Below are positions 22,272-33,439 of a DNA stretch of 64,000 bases, piece by piece (positions within the stretch are counted from its first letter, which is position 1; the number at the start of each line of letters is the position of its first letter). Origin of the DNA: Mangifera indica (taxonomy: Eukaryota > Streptophyta > Magnoliopsida > Sapindales > Anacardiaceae). The translations under genes and the position numbers were made by a program. Below the pieces are notes generated by a model. That model saw only the letters and a program-made list of their open reading frames with translations, searched no databases and was not told the origin of the DNA. The DNA is taken from assembly GCF_011075055.1 (NCBI RefSeq), contig NC_058156.1:4712001-4776000 (forward strand), given 5' to 3'.

Positions 22272-23838
22272 ATGAGTAGTGAAGGAGAACAACACAATAC
22301 GGATATGAAGTTTTGGATGAAGGTTGTTACCGAGCAGTTTAAGCTAATAAATGCAAGGCTAGATGATTTGCAATCACCTAGCAAATCCAAATCTTCTAGG
22401 AGATGTGTGATTGAAGAAGAGGAAGAGGAAGAATCGAATTATGAAGAATTAGGCTCAAGAAAGGTAAGAAGGTTGTTTCCAAAAGAGATAGCAATTTAGG
22501 CAGCATAAAAATGAAAATTCTAGCATTTCAAGGGAAGAATGATCCCAAGCTTTATTTAGAGTGGGAAAGAAAGGTTGATCATGTATTCGATTGCCATAAT
22601 TATTCTAAGGAGAAAAAGTAAAGCTGGCAGTTGTGGAATTCACTAATTATGCAAGTATTTCGTGGGACCAATTAGTGATAAATAGAAGGAGGAATGGTGA
22701 GAGGCCAATTCGTTCATGGGAAGAGATGAAGTTGGTGATGCATAAGAGATTTATACCTAGCCACTACTACAGAGACTTGCATAGGAAGTTCCAAGGGGCT
22801 GGTTCAAGGGTCCATAAGTATGGAGGGCTATTACAAGGAGATAGAGATGGCTATGATTAGAGCTAATATAGAGGAAGACCGAGAGGCTATCATGGCAAGG
22901 TTTATTAGTGGCTTGAACAAGGAGATTGTCGATGTGATGGATTTGCAGCACTACTTGGAGATAGAGGAGATGTTGCACAAGGCTATCAATGTGGAGAAAC
23001 AAATCAAGACCAAAGGGTCTAAATCTAGTTCGGCCTCTAGTTCTACATAAAAGACAACTTGGAAAGACACCAAATCAACCTCAAGGTCAAAAGAAGATGT
23101 AAAGCCAAAGGATTCGGTTGTTGTTTCTAAAGGTAAAACCGAAACCAAATTTTCTTCTAAATCTCGTGATATTAAGTGCTTTAGGTGCCAAGGCCATGGA
23201 CATATTGCATCTCAATGTCCAAATAAAAGAGCTATAATTGTGTTGGAGAATGGTGACATAGACAGTGTTAGTTTAAATGATAATGACATGACACCATTGA
23301 AGGATTGTTCTAATGTTGATGTTAAAGAACCCATTCATGGAGATATGTTGGTTATAAGGCGCGCACTAAAAATTCAGCTAAGGATAATAATGATGAGGAG
23401 CAACATGAGCACATTTTCCATACAAGATGCCACGTTAAAGACAAGGTATGTAGCATGATTATTGATAGTGGAAGTTGTACTAATGTTGCTAGTACTATGT
23501 TGCTAGATAAGCTCAATCTAGAAACCTTCAAGCATCCGGAGCCATATAAGTTACAATGGTTGAATGAGTGTGGAGAAATTAGAGTAACCAAGCAAGTTTT
23601 AGTTGCCTTCTCTATCGGCAAGTACAAGGATGAGGCTCTTTGTGATGTGGCACCAATGCACATTGATCATATACTTCTTGGCCGACCATGGCAGTTTGAT
23701 AAGAAGGTTACTCATGATGGCTACAAGAATAGATACTCTTTTGAATTTAATAATTGGATTGTTATATTAACTCCTCTCAAACCTTTTGAAGCATATCAGG
23801 ACCAAATTAAGATAACAAGAGAGTGCAAAATGAGATAA
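22272..23838 (+). pseudogene. gag-protease region of gypsy element D
   Basis: The start at 22272 (MSSEGEQHNTDMKFW) is followed by a Glu-rich stretch, then a retrotransposon gag core ([39 protein letters not shown]), a zinc knuckle CFRCQGHGHIASQC (about 23177-23218), a frameshift, and an aspartic protease with MIIDSGSCTNVAS (23455) and LLGRPWQFDKKV. At least four frame changes. The frame then enters a Lys/Glu/Ser-rich linker (23845-24009) and is cut by element B at 24010. RT, RNase H and integrase continue at 51051. Confidence 0.88.
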
Positions 23839-24010
23839 GAACAAATGAGAGAACAAGAGGAAAAGAAAAAGAAAAAGAGTGAGAGGTCAAAAGAAAAAAG
23901 AGGAAGTGAGGCCGAGAGGAAAAATTCAAGTGAAAAGAGTGAGGCTGAGAGAAAAGTTAAAGAGAAAGCTGTGCAAAAAGGAGAGAAAAGTAAAAGAGTG
24001 AGTGTGTTTG
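23839..24010 (+). pseudogene. Charged linker between protease and RT of D
   Basis: After an in-frame TAA (23836-23838) the frame stays open and encodes a highly charged Lys/Arg/Glu/Ser tract (MREQEEKKKKKSERSKEK and onward). Element C carries a similar charged tract at the same place. The tract stops at the GTTTG TSD copy of element B. Confidence 0.65.
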
Positions 24011-24210
24011 TGGTGCATTTCCATCAAGACAATGCAACAACACACAAACTCAATTATGGAAATTACTATTTATTTAGCACATTAGCAATTTGTCTTTCAA
24101 TTTTAACCAATCAAATGACCTCCAAATCATGCAAATTATATATCATTGGAAAAGGTATTCAAAAAACTTTTTAATGGTATATAATATCAATCACAACTCA
24201 ATCAACAAGG
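24011..24210 (-). mobile_element. 3' LTR of B, distal part (split by array C)
   Basis: First 200 bp (plus text) of an AB-family LTR, broken at CAACAAGG where TGATGCG of array C begins. It resumes at 37070 with CAAGACATTC. Confidence 0.92.
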
Positions 24211-25078
24211 TGATGCGAATGATCAAGGGATAACTTCACCAAATTCGCACATGGGGAAGCATAACGATGGAGGTTCAAATTCTACTTCAACAAACACGAA
24301 GAAGTTGGATCCATTGAGCTATGACGGAGGCCCAATTACACGAGCAAGAGCCAAGAAGATGAAAGCGGCAATCATTGGGCTTGTTCAAAGCTATTTGGAG
24401 CTTATGGGAAAGAGTCCAAGTGAAGTCAAAAGGGAACTCATGGTCAACGACATGACAAGCATGGAGTGTAGTTCAAGGCTTGTGCATTTAATTCAATTTG
24501 AAGAATTAAAAGAGCTTACTTTAACACAAGGAGCCCAAATACATGAATTGGTCTAAGGGCAGCAAGGAGCACATGTTGGGCTTAGTCAAATATGCATATG
24601 GAAGCCCAAGTCACATCAATTCAACTAGCCCTTTTGTGATTAGTTATTATCTAGTTGTTATCCTAGTTTAATTAGGAAAGCTTGTTTAGTTATTATCTAA
24701 TTGTTATCCTAGTTTAACTAGGAATCCTAGTTTAATTAGGAGAGTGCTTAGTTGTCATGAGTTGTTATTTTCCTTTTTTTTAAAGGATTTATTTCGTTTT
24801 TTAGGGTTAGAAGCAACATATATATATATGTATTAAACTCAAGATTATGGGAACTTGATTTTAATCCGAAATTCCGAATTTCTCCAAAGTTCTTGTGAGA
24901 GTTTTCTTTGAATTCATTTCTTGAGAAAGTTTTGAATTCTTTCTTTGATAATTAGAGTTCCTTGTTGTTAGATAACAAGAGGGTTCTAATTCTTTTGGTT
25001 TATGCTAGATAGATCTTTGGGCAAGATTCCAAGAGATTGTTACAGTTCTTGTTAGATCGATTAGCAAGGGTTGTATCA
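24211..25078 (+). mobile_element. LTR 1 of array C
   Basis: 868 bp, TGATGCGAATG to GTTGTATCA. It encodes, from its first bases, the Pol-tail frame with [13 protein letters not shown]. Differs from LTR 2 by one base seen (C/T near 25052). Confidence 0.93.
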
Positions 25079-25081
25079 GTT

Positions 25082-25093
25082 TGGTATCAAAGC
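25082..25093 (+). promoter_or_regulatory. Primer binding site, C copy 1
   Basis: TGGTATCAAAGC three bases after LTR 1; initiator tRNA-Met type with one change from TGGTATCAGAGC. Confidence 0.85.
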
Positions 25094-25686
25094 ATTGGGT
25101 CTAGTATAAGTTACGTAACCTTTAGTCTTGTGTTCGTGCATCAATATAAAAAAAAAAAATTGCATTATTCATCATCAAGTGATTTGGCAGTAGCAAATTC
25201 AACATCAAAATTCTTCATACAAGTGGTTTGGGCAACATCAAATCAAGAGGAGCCGCAAAAGCACCAAAGTTCCATTCCTTGCCGATTTGCATCAAGTATC
25301 ACCAAAATCACATATCATGATCCAAGCTTCAAGAGGTGTTCGAAGGCTTTCAGATCTGTTTAGCTAAGAGTTTTAGTGTTAATTAGTCATCCAAAAAAAA
25401 AAAAAGAACAAAAAAAAAAACGAAAAAAAAAAGAAAGGCAAAAAAAAAATTCAAAGGCCATAATTTAATTTTTTTTTTGTTAGCTCTAATTGTCAAGGGA
25501 CTTTAATTTGTAATTCTCTTTAGAAAGTGAGTAGTAAAGGTCAACTCAAATAAGAACTCTAAGGGGAAATTCTGTGTGTGATTGTTTTGGTGAGCGTATT
25601 AGAGTATTGCAAACACATTTGAGCGAAAACACGTGAGGGAGTGTTAGAATAGGTGTTTTCTAACGTTTTTCTTGCAGGTTTACATC
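25094..25686 (+). other. Leader of C copy 1, with candidate intron
   Basis: No coding sense beyond short frames. Long A runs (25394-25450). A candidate donor AAAGTGAGTAG near 25527, a CTAAC branch-like site and TTTTTCTTGCAG ending at 25677 precede the gag ATG at 25687. The motif ACACGTGAGGGAGTGTTAG near 25631 parallels D. Confidence 0.5.
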
Positions 25687-27417
25687 ATGGACCCTAAGGA
25701 GAAAGTTACCTTAGAAGCAATACAAGGAATGTTACAGAAGATGATGTTACAACAAGAGGACATGAGGAGTGAAAACCGCAATGTCCAAGAAAGGTTGGAA
25801 AGGTTGGAACAAGGTACCCCTAGCCGTGGCAAGATAAGAGACACAAAACGTAGCCTCTTTGATGATTTAGAAGGGGAGATTGAAGAAGAAGGATCTACAC
25901 GTTCCAACAAAGGCAAATCAAAAGATTGGAATTTAGGTTCAATCAAAATGAAGATTCCAGCTTTCCATGGTAAAAGTGATCCAGAGGCATATTTAGAGTG
26001 GGAGAAGAAGGTAGAGCGTGTATTTGAGTGCCATAACTACACCGAAGAGAGGAAGGTGAAATTGGCAGCCGTTGAATTCACCGACTATGCTAGTGTATGG
26101 TGGGATCAATTTACCTCGACTAGGCGCAGAAGCGGAGAAGGTCCTGTTTCTTCATGGTTTGAGATGAAAACAATCATGAGGAAGAGATTTGTACCACAAC
26201 ACTACTATAGGGAGTTGTACAATCGATTACAAAGGTTGAATCAAGGATCCAATAGTGTTGAAGAATATCACCAATAGATGGAGATGGCCATGATTCGAGC
26301 CAACATTGAGGAGGATAGGGAAGCTACTATGGCACGTTTTCTTTCAGGTTTGAACCGTGATATTGCTAACCTTGTTGAGTTGCATCATTATGTAGATTTT
26401 GAGGATATGGTACACATGGCAACCAAGATTGAAAAACAACTAAGATAAAAAACCAAGGCTATTTCGACCCCAACATCATGGAAGCCGAATTGGAAAGGGA
26501 ACAAGGGAGGTGATGCAAATACAAATAAGGGCAGATCTGATCAAAGCAAAAATAAAGAGCTCACTACACCAAAAATGCAACCAAAGGATGACAAATCCAA
26601 GGGTAAATCACGTGATATACAATGCTTTAGGTGCTTGGGATACGGACATAGAGTTGCACAATGTCCAAATGCAAAGGTGATGACCTTACGCAATGGGGAG
26701 GTGGTGAGTGAAGATGGGAGCGAGGATGATGATGACTTGAGTGATATACCACCATTGGAGGATGTTTCAGAAGAAGAGGGCGATGAACCAGCCCCTAAAG
26801 GACCAATTTTCACGTTGGTTGCAAGGCGTGCTCTAAACATGCAAGCTAAGGAGGATGAGGTACAACGCGAAAATATCTTTTATACTAGATGCATGATAGA
26901 TAATAAATTGTGTAGTATGATTATTGATGGTGGTAGCTGCACTAATGTTGTTAATGCTGGTTTAGTTGATAAAGTGGGGTTGAAAACAACTAAACATCCT
27001 AGACCTTATAGGTTGCAATGGTTGAATAATAGTGGGGATATTAAGGTCACGAGGCAAACATTAATTTCATTCTCTATTGGGCGTTATCATGATGAGGTTT
27101 TATGTGATGTAGTACCTATGCATGCTAGTCACATATTATTGGGACGCCCTTGGCAATATGATAGGCGTGTTATACATGATGGGTATTCTAACCGATATTC
27201 ATTCAACATGAATGGTAGACATGTCAACTGGTTACCTATGACACCTAAAGAAGTATACGAAGATCAAAAAACTTTGAGTGAATGTGAGAGTGCACATGGA
27301 AAAGAAAAGATGCACAAGCAAAAGGAGAGCTGTGAGAAAAGCCAAGAGAGGTGTGCAAATAGAGAGGAAAAAGGAGAGCAAGTAGAGAGGATGCGCAGTG
27401 AGAAAAAAAATTCATGA
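25687..27417 (+). pseudogene. gag-protease of C copy 1
   Basis: ATG at 25687 (MDPKEKVTLEAIQGML) begins gag: coiled-coil-like N-terminus (MRSENRNVQERLERLEQ), core with AYLEWEKKVERVFECHNY and TDYASVWWDQF, then stops TAG 26275 and TAA 26446 in the same frame, zinc knuckle CFRCLGYGHRVAQC (about 26623-26664) and protease. The protease active-site triplet reads Asp-Gly-Gly (26926-26934) instead of the usual Asp-Ser-Gly. LLGRPWQYDRRV follows. A Lys/Glu-rich linker ends at a frameshift in an 8-A run (27403-27410). Confidence 0.9.
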
Positions 27418-30400
27418 GAGTGCGCATGCAAAAGGAGAGAATAGTGTGCAAAGAGTGGCAAAAAAAGAGGTAAAAGGCAATTTTTATGCAAGAGGGAGTG
27501 AGGTTCGAAAGGCTTATTTAACAAGGCAGCCTTTAATACTATTGGTATTCAAGTATGCGTGTTTATCTTTTGAATCTAACTCAATTCTCTCTTCTCTCCC
27601 TAGTTCTTTTCAAGCTTTGTTGCAGGAATTTGAAGATTTGTTTCCCGAATCCATGCCTGATGGTTTGCCGCCATTGAGGGGGATAGAACATCAAATTGAC
27701 TTCATTCCTAGAGCACAAATTCCAAATCGCCCAGCTTATAGGAGCAATCCCGAAGAAACAAAGGAGTTACAACGTCAAGTGGATGAGTTGTTGTCAAAAG
27801 GGTTGATTAAAGAAAGCATGAGCCCATGTGCCGTTCCTGTTCTATTGGTGCAAAAAAAGGATGGATCATGGCGTAAGTGTGTTGATTGTCGCGCCATCAA
27901 CAAAATCACTATAAAGTATCGCCATTCTATTCCTCGTTTAGATGATATGTTAGATGAATTGCATGGTGCACGTATATTCTCTAAAATTGATTTAATGGCT
28001 GGTTATTATCAAATTAGAATGAAAGAAGGAGATGAATGGAAAACTGCCTTTAAAACAAAATATGGTTTATATGAGTGGTTAGTGATGCCTTTTGGGTTAA
28101 TTAATGCTCCTAGTACGTTCATGCGCTTGATGAACCATGTTTTGCGTGAATTTATTGGCAAATTCGTTGTTGTCTATTTTGATGATATACTTATGTATAG
28201 CAAATCACTTAAAGAGCACATTTTGCATGTGAGATCTGTTTTTTGTGTTTTGCATGCGCAAAAGTTGCATGCTAAGCTTGCTAAATGTATGTTTTGTGTG
28301 CCTAAGGTTACATTTTTAGGTTATGTTGTTAGCGAGCATGGTATTGAGGTTGATAATGAAAAGGTTAAGGCTATTGAATCTTGGCCTACACCTAAAAACG
28401 TTGGGGATGTTCGAAGTTTCCATGGCTTAGCTAGTTTCTATAGGCGTTTTGTGCGTGATTTCTCTAGCATAGCTGCCCCTTTGACAGAAGTTATTAAAAG
28501 GAATGTTGGTTTTAAGTGGGGTGATGAACAAGATAGTGCGTTTAATATGCTTAAATCTAAGTTAATTTCTGCTCCTATTCTTGCTTTGCCTAACTTTGAT
28601 AAAACTTTTGAGATTGAATGTGATGCTTCGGGAGTGGGAATTGGTGCTGTTCCTTTGCAAGAGGGCAAGCCAATTGCATACTTTAGTGAAAAATTGAATG
28701 GCGCAGCATTGAACTACTCAACATATGACAAGGAAATGTATGCATTAGTGAGGGCATTAGAGACATGGCAACACTACCTTGTGCCTAAAGAGTTCGTCAT
28801 CCATACCGACCATGAAAGTTTGAAGTATTTGAAAGGTCAAAACAAACTCAATAAGCGACATGCAAAGTGGAGTGAATTTCTTGAATCCTTCCCATACGTC
28901 ATCAAATATAAGCAAGGTAAGGAAAACGTTGTGGCTGATGCATTGTCTAGAAGGTATGCACTTCTTACTACTTTAGATGCTAAATTGCTTGGTTTTGAGC
29001 ATATTAAAGAGTTGTATGCACATGATCATGATTTTAGCAATGTTTATAATGCATGTGAGAAAGCTGCCTTTGAAAAATTTTATAAGCATAATGACTACTT
29101 GTTTCGTTTGAATAAGCTTTGTGTGCCTAAGTGTTCTTTGCGTTTGATGTTAATTCGTGAGGCACACGAAGGAGGTTTGATGGGTCACTTTGGCATAGCT
29201 AAAACTTTAGATATTTTACAAGAGCATTTTTTTTGCCCTAACATGAAATCTGATGTTTCTAAGTATTGCACTAATTGTATCACATGTTTGCAACCTAAGT
29301 CTAAAGTGCATCCACATGGTTTGTACACGCCATTGCCTGTCCCACATTCACCTTGGGTAGATGTTTCTATGGATTTTGTACTTGGACTACCTAGGACTAG
29401 ACGTGGTCATGACAGCATCTATGTGGTAGTTGATCGGTTTCTAAGATGGCACACTTTATTCCATGTCATAAAACTGATGATGCTTCATATGTTGCTGATT
29501 TGTTCTTTAAAGAGGTAGTACATTTGCATGGTATGCCAAGAACTATTGTTAGTGATAGGGATGCAAAATTTTTGTCCTACTTTTGGAAGACCTTGTGGGC
29601 GAAATTAGGAACTAAGTTGTTATTTAGTACTACTTGTCATCCACAAACTGATGGTCAAACTGAAGTTGTGAATAGAACTTTAGGGCAATTATTGCGTGCT
29701 ATCATAAAAAAGAATGTGAAGTCTTGGGATGAAAGTTTACCCCATGTAGAGTTTGCATATAATAGGGTTGTGCATTCATCCACGCATTATTCACCTTTTG
29801 AAATTGTGTATGGTTTTAATCCTTTAACACCATTAGATTTATCTCCTTTACCTTTGGAAGAGCGTGTTAATTTTGATGGTGCTAAGAAGGCAGAATTTGT
29901 GCGCAATTTCCATGAGAAAGTGAGGCAAAACACAAATAAAAAGAACCAACAAGTGGCGAACCAAAGGAATCAAGGGCGTAAGAAGTTGGTTTTTGAGCCT
30001 GGCGATTGGGTTTGGCTACATTTGCGCAAAGAACGGTTCCCTTTGCAAAGGCGATCTAAACTTCACCCACGAGGAGATGGACCTTTTCAAGTTGTTGCAA
30101 GGATTAATGACAATGCATATAAATTAGATCTCCCTGGTGAGTATAATGTTAGTGCAACCTTTAATGTTTCTGACCTTCTTCCTTTTGATTATGCAGGTGG
30201 AGATTCGAGGTCGAATCCTTTTGAGGAAGGGGGGAGTGATGCGAATGATCAAGGGATAACTTCACCAAATTCGCACATGGGGAAGCATAACGATGGAGGT
30301 TCAAATTCTACTTCAACAAACACGAAGAAGTTGGATCCATTGAGCTATGACGGAGGCCCAATTACACGAGCAAGAGCCAAGAAGATGAAAGCGGCAATCA

Positions 30401-30582
30401 TTGGGCTTGTTCAAAGCTATTTGGAGCTTATGGGAAAGAGTCCAAGTGAAGTCAAAAGGGAACTCATGGTCAACGACATGACAAGCATGGAGTGTAGTTC
30501 AAGGCTTGTGCATTTAATTCAATTTGAAGAATTAAAAGAGCTTACTTTAACACAAGGAGCCCAAATACATGAATTGGTCTAA
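27398..30582 (+). pseudogene. RT-RNase H-integrase of C copy 1, reading into LTR 2
   Basis: [20 protein letters not shown] (Lys where copy 2 has Met), [26 protein letters not shown]. RNase [13 protein letters not shown] and [11 protein letters not shown]. Integrase: [10 protein letters not shown] with [43 protein letters not shown], and [19 protein letters not shown] (GPY/F). A one-base loss near 29440 (GATCGGTTTCTAAG) shifts the frame inside integrase. No canonical chromodomain follows; instead the frame crosses the polypurine tract and runs 346 bp into LTR 2, stopping at 30582. The RT/IN type fits the CRM side of the chromoviruses, an inference from motif memory. Confidence 0.9.
30223..30236 (+). 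promoter_or_regulatory. Polypurine tract, C copy 1
   Basis: GAGGAAGGGGGGAG immediately before TGATGCG of LTR 2. It is inside the Pol frame, where it encodes EEGGS. Confidence 0.8.
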
Positions 30583-31104
30583 GGGCAGCAAGGAGCACAT
30601 GTTGGGCTTAGTCAAATATGCATATGGAAGCCCAAGTCACATCAATTCAACTAGCCCTTTTGTGATTAGTTATTATCTAGTTGTTATCCTAGTTTAATTA
30701 GGAAAGCTTGTTTAGTTATTATCTAATTGTTATCCTAGTTTAACTAGGAATCCTAGTTTAATTAGGAGAGTGCTTAGTTGTCATGAGTTGTTATTTTCCT
30801 TTTTTTTAAAGGATTTATTTCGTTTTTTAGGGTTAGAAGCAACATATATATATATGTATTAAACTCAAGATTATGGGAACTTGATTTTAATCCGAAATTC
30901 CGAATTTCTCCAAAGTTCTTGTGAGAGTTTTCTTTGAATTCATTTCTTGAGAAAGTTTTGAATTCTTTCTTTGATAATTAGAGTTCCTTGTTGTTAGATA
31001 ACAAGAGGGTTCTAATTCTTTTGGTTTATGCTAGATAGATCTTTGGGCAAGATTCCAAGAGATTGTTATAGTTCTTGTTAGATCGATTAGCAAGGGTTGT
31101 ATCA
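30237..31104 (+). mobile_element. LTR 2 (middle LTR) of array C
   Basis: 868 bp. Nearly identical to LTR 1. It serves as 3' LTR for copy 1 and 5' LTR for copy 2. It lacks the roughly 55-bp deletion and the base changes seen in LTR 3. Confidence 0.93.
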
Positions 31105-31107
31105 GTT

Positions 31108-31119
31108 TGGTATCAAAGC
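31108..31119 (+). promoter_or_regulatory. Primer binding site, C copy 2
   Basis: TGGTATCAAAGC, identical to copy 1. Confidence 0.85.
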
Positions 31120-31708
31120 ATTGGGTCTAGTATAAGTTACGTAACCTTTAGTCTTGTGTTCGTGCATCAATATAAAAAAAAAAAATTGCATTATTCATCA
31201 TCAAGTGATTTGGCAGTAGCAAATTCAACATCAAAATTCTTCATACAAGTGGTTTGGGCAACATCAAATCAAGAGGAGCCGCAAAAGCACCAAAGTTCCA
31301 TTCCTTGCCGATTTGCATCAAGTATCACCAAAATCACATATCATGATCCAAGCTTCAAGAGGTGTTCGAAGGCTTTCAGATCTGTTTAGCTAAGAGTTTT
31401 AGTGTTAATTAGTCATCCAAAAAAAAAAAGAACAAAAAAAAAACGAAAAAAAAAAGAAAGGCAAAAAAAAAATTCAAAGGCCATAATTTAATTTTTTTTT
31501 GTTAGCTCTAATTGTCAAGGGACTTTAATTTGTAATTCTCTTTAGAAAGTGAGTAGTAAAGGTCAACTCAAATAAGAACTCTAAGGGGAAATTCTGTGTG
31601 TGATTGTTTTGGTGAGCGTATTAGAGTATTGCAAACACATTTGAGCGAAAACACGTGAGGGAGTGTTAGAATAGGTGTTTTCTAACGTTTTTCTTGCAGG
31701 TTTACATC
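31120..31708 (+). other. Leader of C copy 2
   Basis: Same as the copy 1 leader, four bases shorter through homopolymer differences in the A runs near 31418-31470. It keeps the splice-like TTTTTCTTGCAG before the gag start. Confidence 0.5.
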
Positions 31709-33439
31709 ATGGACCCTAAGGAGAAAGTTACCTTAGAAGCAATACAAGGAATGTTACAGAAGATGATGTTACAACAAGAGGACATGAGGAGTGAAAACCG
31801 CAATGTCCAAGAAAGGTTGGAAAGGTTGGAACAAGGTACCCCTAGCCGTGGCAAGATAAGAGACACAAAACGTAGCCTCTTTGATGATTTAGAAGGGGAG
31901 ATTGAAGAAGAAGGATCTACACGTTCCAACAAAGGCAAATCAAAAGATTGGAATTTAGGTTCAATCAAAATGAAGATTCCAGCTTTCCATGGTAAAAGTG
32001 ATCCAGAGGCATATTTAGAGTGGGAGAAGAAGGTAGAGCGTGTATTTGAGTGCCATAACTACACCGAAGAGAGGAAGGTGAAATTGGCAGCCGTTGAATT
32101 CACCGACTATGCTAGTGTATGGTGGGATCAATTTACCTCGACTAGGCGCAGAAGCGGAGAAGGTCCTGTTTCTTCATGGTTTGAGATGAAAACAATCATG
32201 AGGAAGAGATTTGTACCACAACACTACTATAGGGAGTTGTACAATCGATTACAAAGGTTGAATCAAGGATCCAATAGTGTTGAAGAATATCACCAATAGA
32301 TGGAGATGGCCATGATTCGAGCCAACATTGAGGAGGATAGGGAAGCTACTATGGCACGTTTTCTTTCAGGTTTGAACCGTGATATTGCTAACCTTGTTGA
32401 GTTGCATCATTATGTAGATTTTGAGGATATGGTACACATGGCAACCAAGATTGAAAAACAACTAAGATAAAAAACCAAGGCTATTTCGACCCCAACATCA
32501 TGGAAGCCGAATTGGAAAGGGAACAAGGGAGGTGATGCAAATACAAATAAGGGCAGATCTGATCAAAGCAAAAATAAAGAGCTCACTACACCAAAAATGC
32601 AACCAAAGGATGACAAATCCAAGGGTAAATCACGTGATATACAATGCTTTAGGTGCTTGGGATACGGACATAGAGTTGCACAATGTCCAAATGCAAAGGT
32701 GATGACCTTACGCAATGGGGAGGTGGTGAGTGAAGATGGGAGCGAGGATGATGATGACTTGAGTGATATACCACCATTGGAGGATGTTTCAGAAGAAGAG
32801 GGCGATGAACCAGCCCCTAAAGGACCAATTTTCACGTTGGTTGCAAGGCGTGCTCTAAACATGCAAGCTAAGGAGGATGAGGTACAACGCGAAAATATCT
32901 TTTATACTAGATGCATGATAGATAATAAATTGTGTAGTATGATTATTGATGGTGGTAGCTGCACTAATGTTGTTAATGCTGGTTTAGTTGATAAAGTGGG
33001 GTTGAAAACAACTAAACATCCTAGACCTTATAGGTTGCAATGGTTGAATAATAGTGGGGATATTAAGGTCACGAGGCAAACATTAATTTCATTCTCTATT
33101 GGGCGTTATCATGATGAGGTTTTATGTGATGTAGTACCTATGCATGCTAGTCACATATTATTGGGACGCCCTTGGCAATATGATAGGCGTGTTATACATG
33201 ATGGGTATTCTAACCGATATTCATTCAACATGAATGGTAGACATGTCAACTGGTTACCTATGACGCCTAAAGAAGTATACGAAGATCAAAAAACTTTGAG
33301 TGAATGTGAGAGTGCACATGGAAAAGAAAAGATGCACAAGCAAAAGGAGAGCTGTGAGAAAAGCCAAGAGAGGTGTGCAAATAGAGAGGAAAAAGGAGAG
33401 CAAGTAGAGAGGATGCGCAGTGAGAAAAAAAATTCATGA
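31709..33439 (+). pseudogene. gag-protease of C copy 2
   Basis: Same content and the same lesions as copy 1: stops at 32297 and 32468, an Asp-Gly-Gly active-site triplet near 32948, and the 8-A run frameshift at 33425-33432. One silent change (ACA to ACG) was noted near 33265. Confidence 0.9.

Noticed and set aside
26275..26448. Programmed readthrough or frameshift in C gag-pol
   Set aside because: Two stops plus two indels of simple mutational type, without a recognisable recoding signal; related D gag has sense codons there. Decay is the simpler reading.
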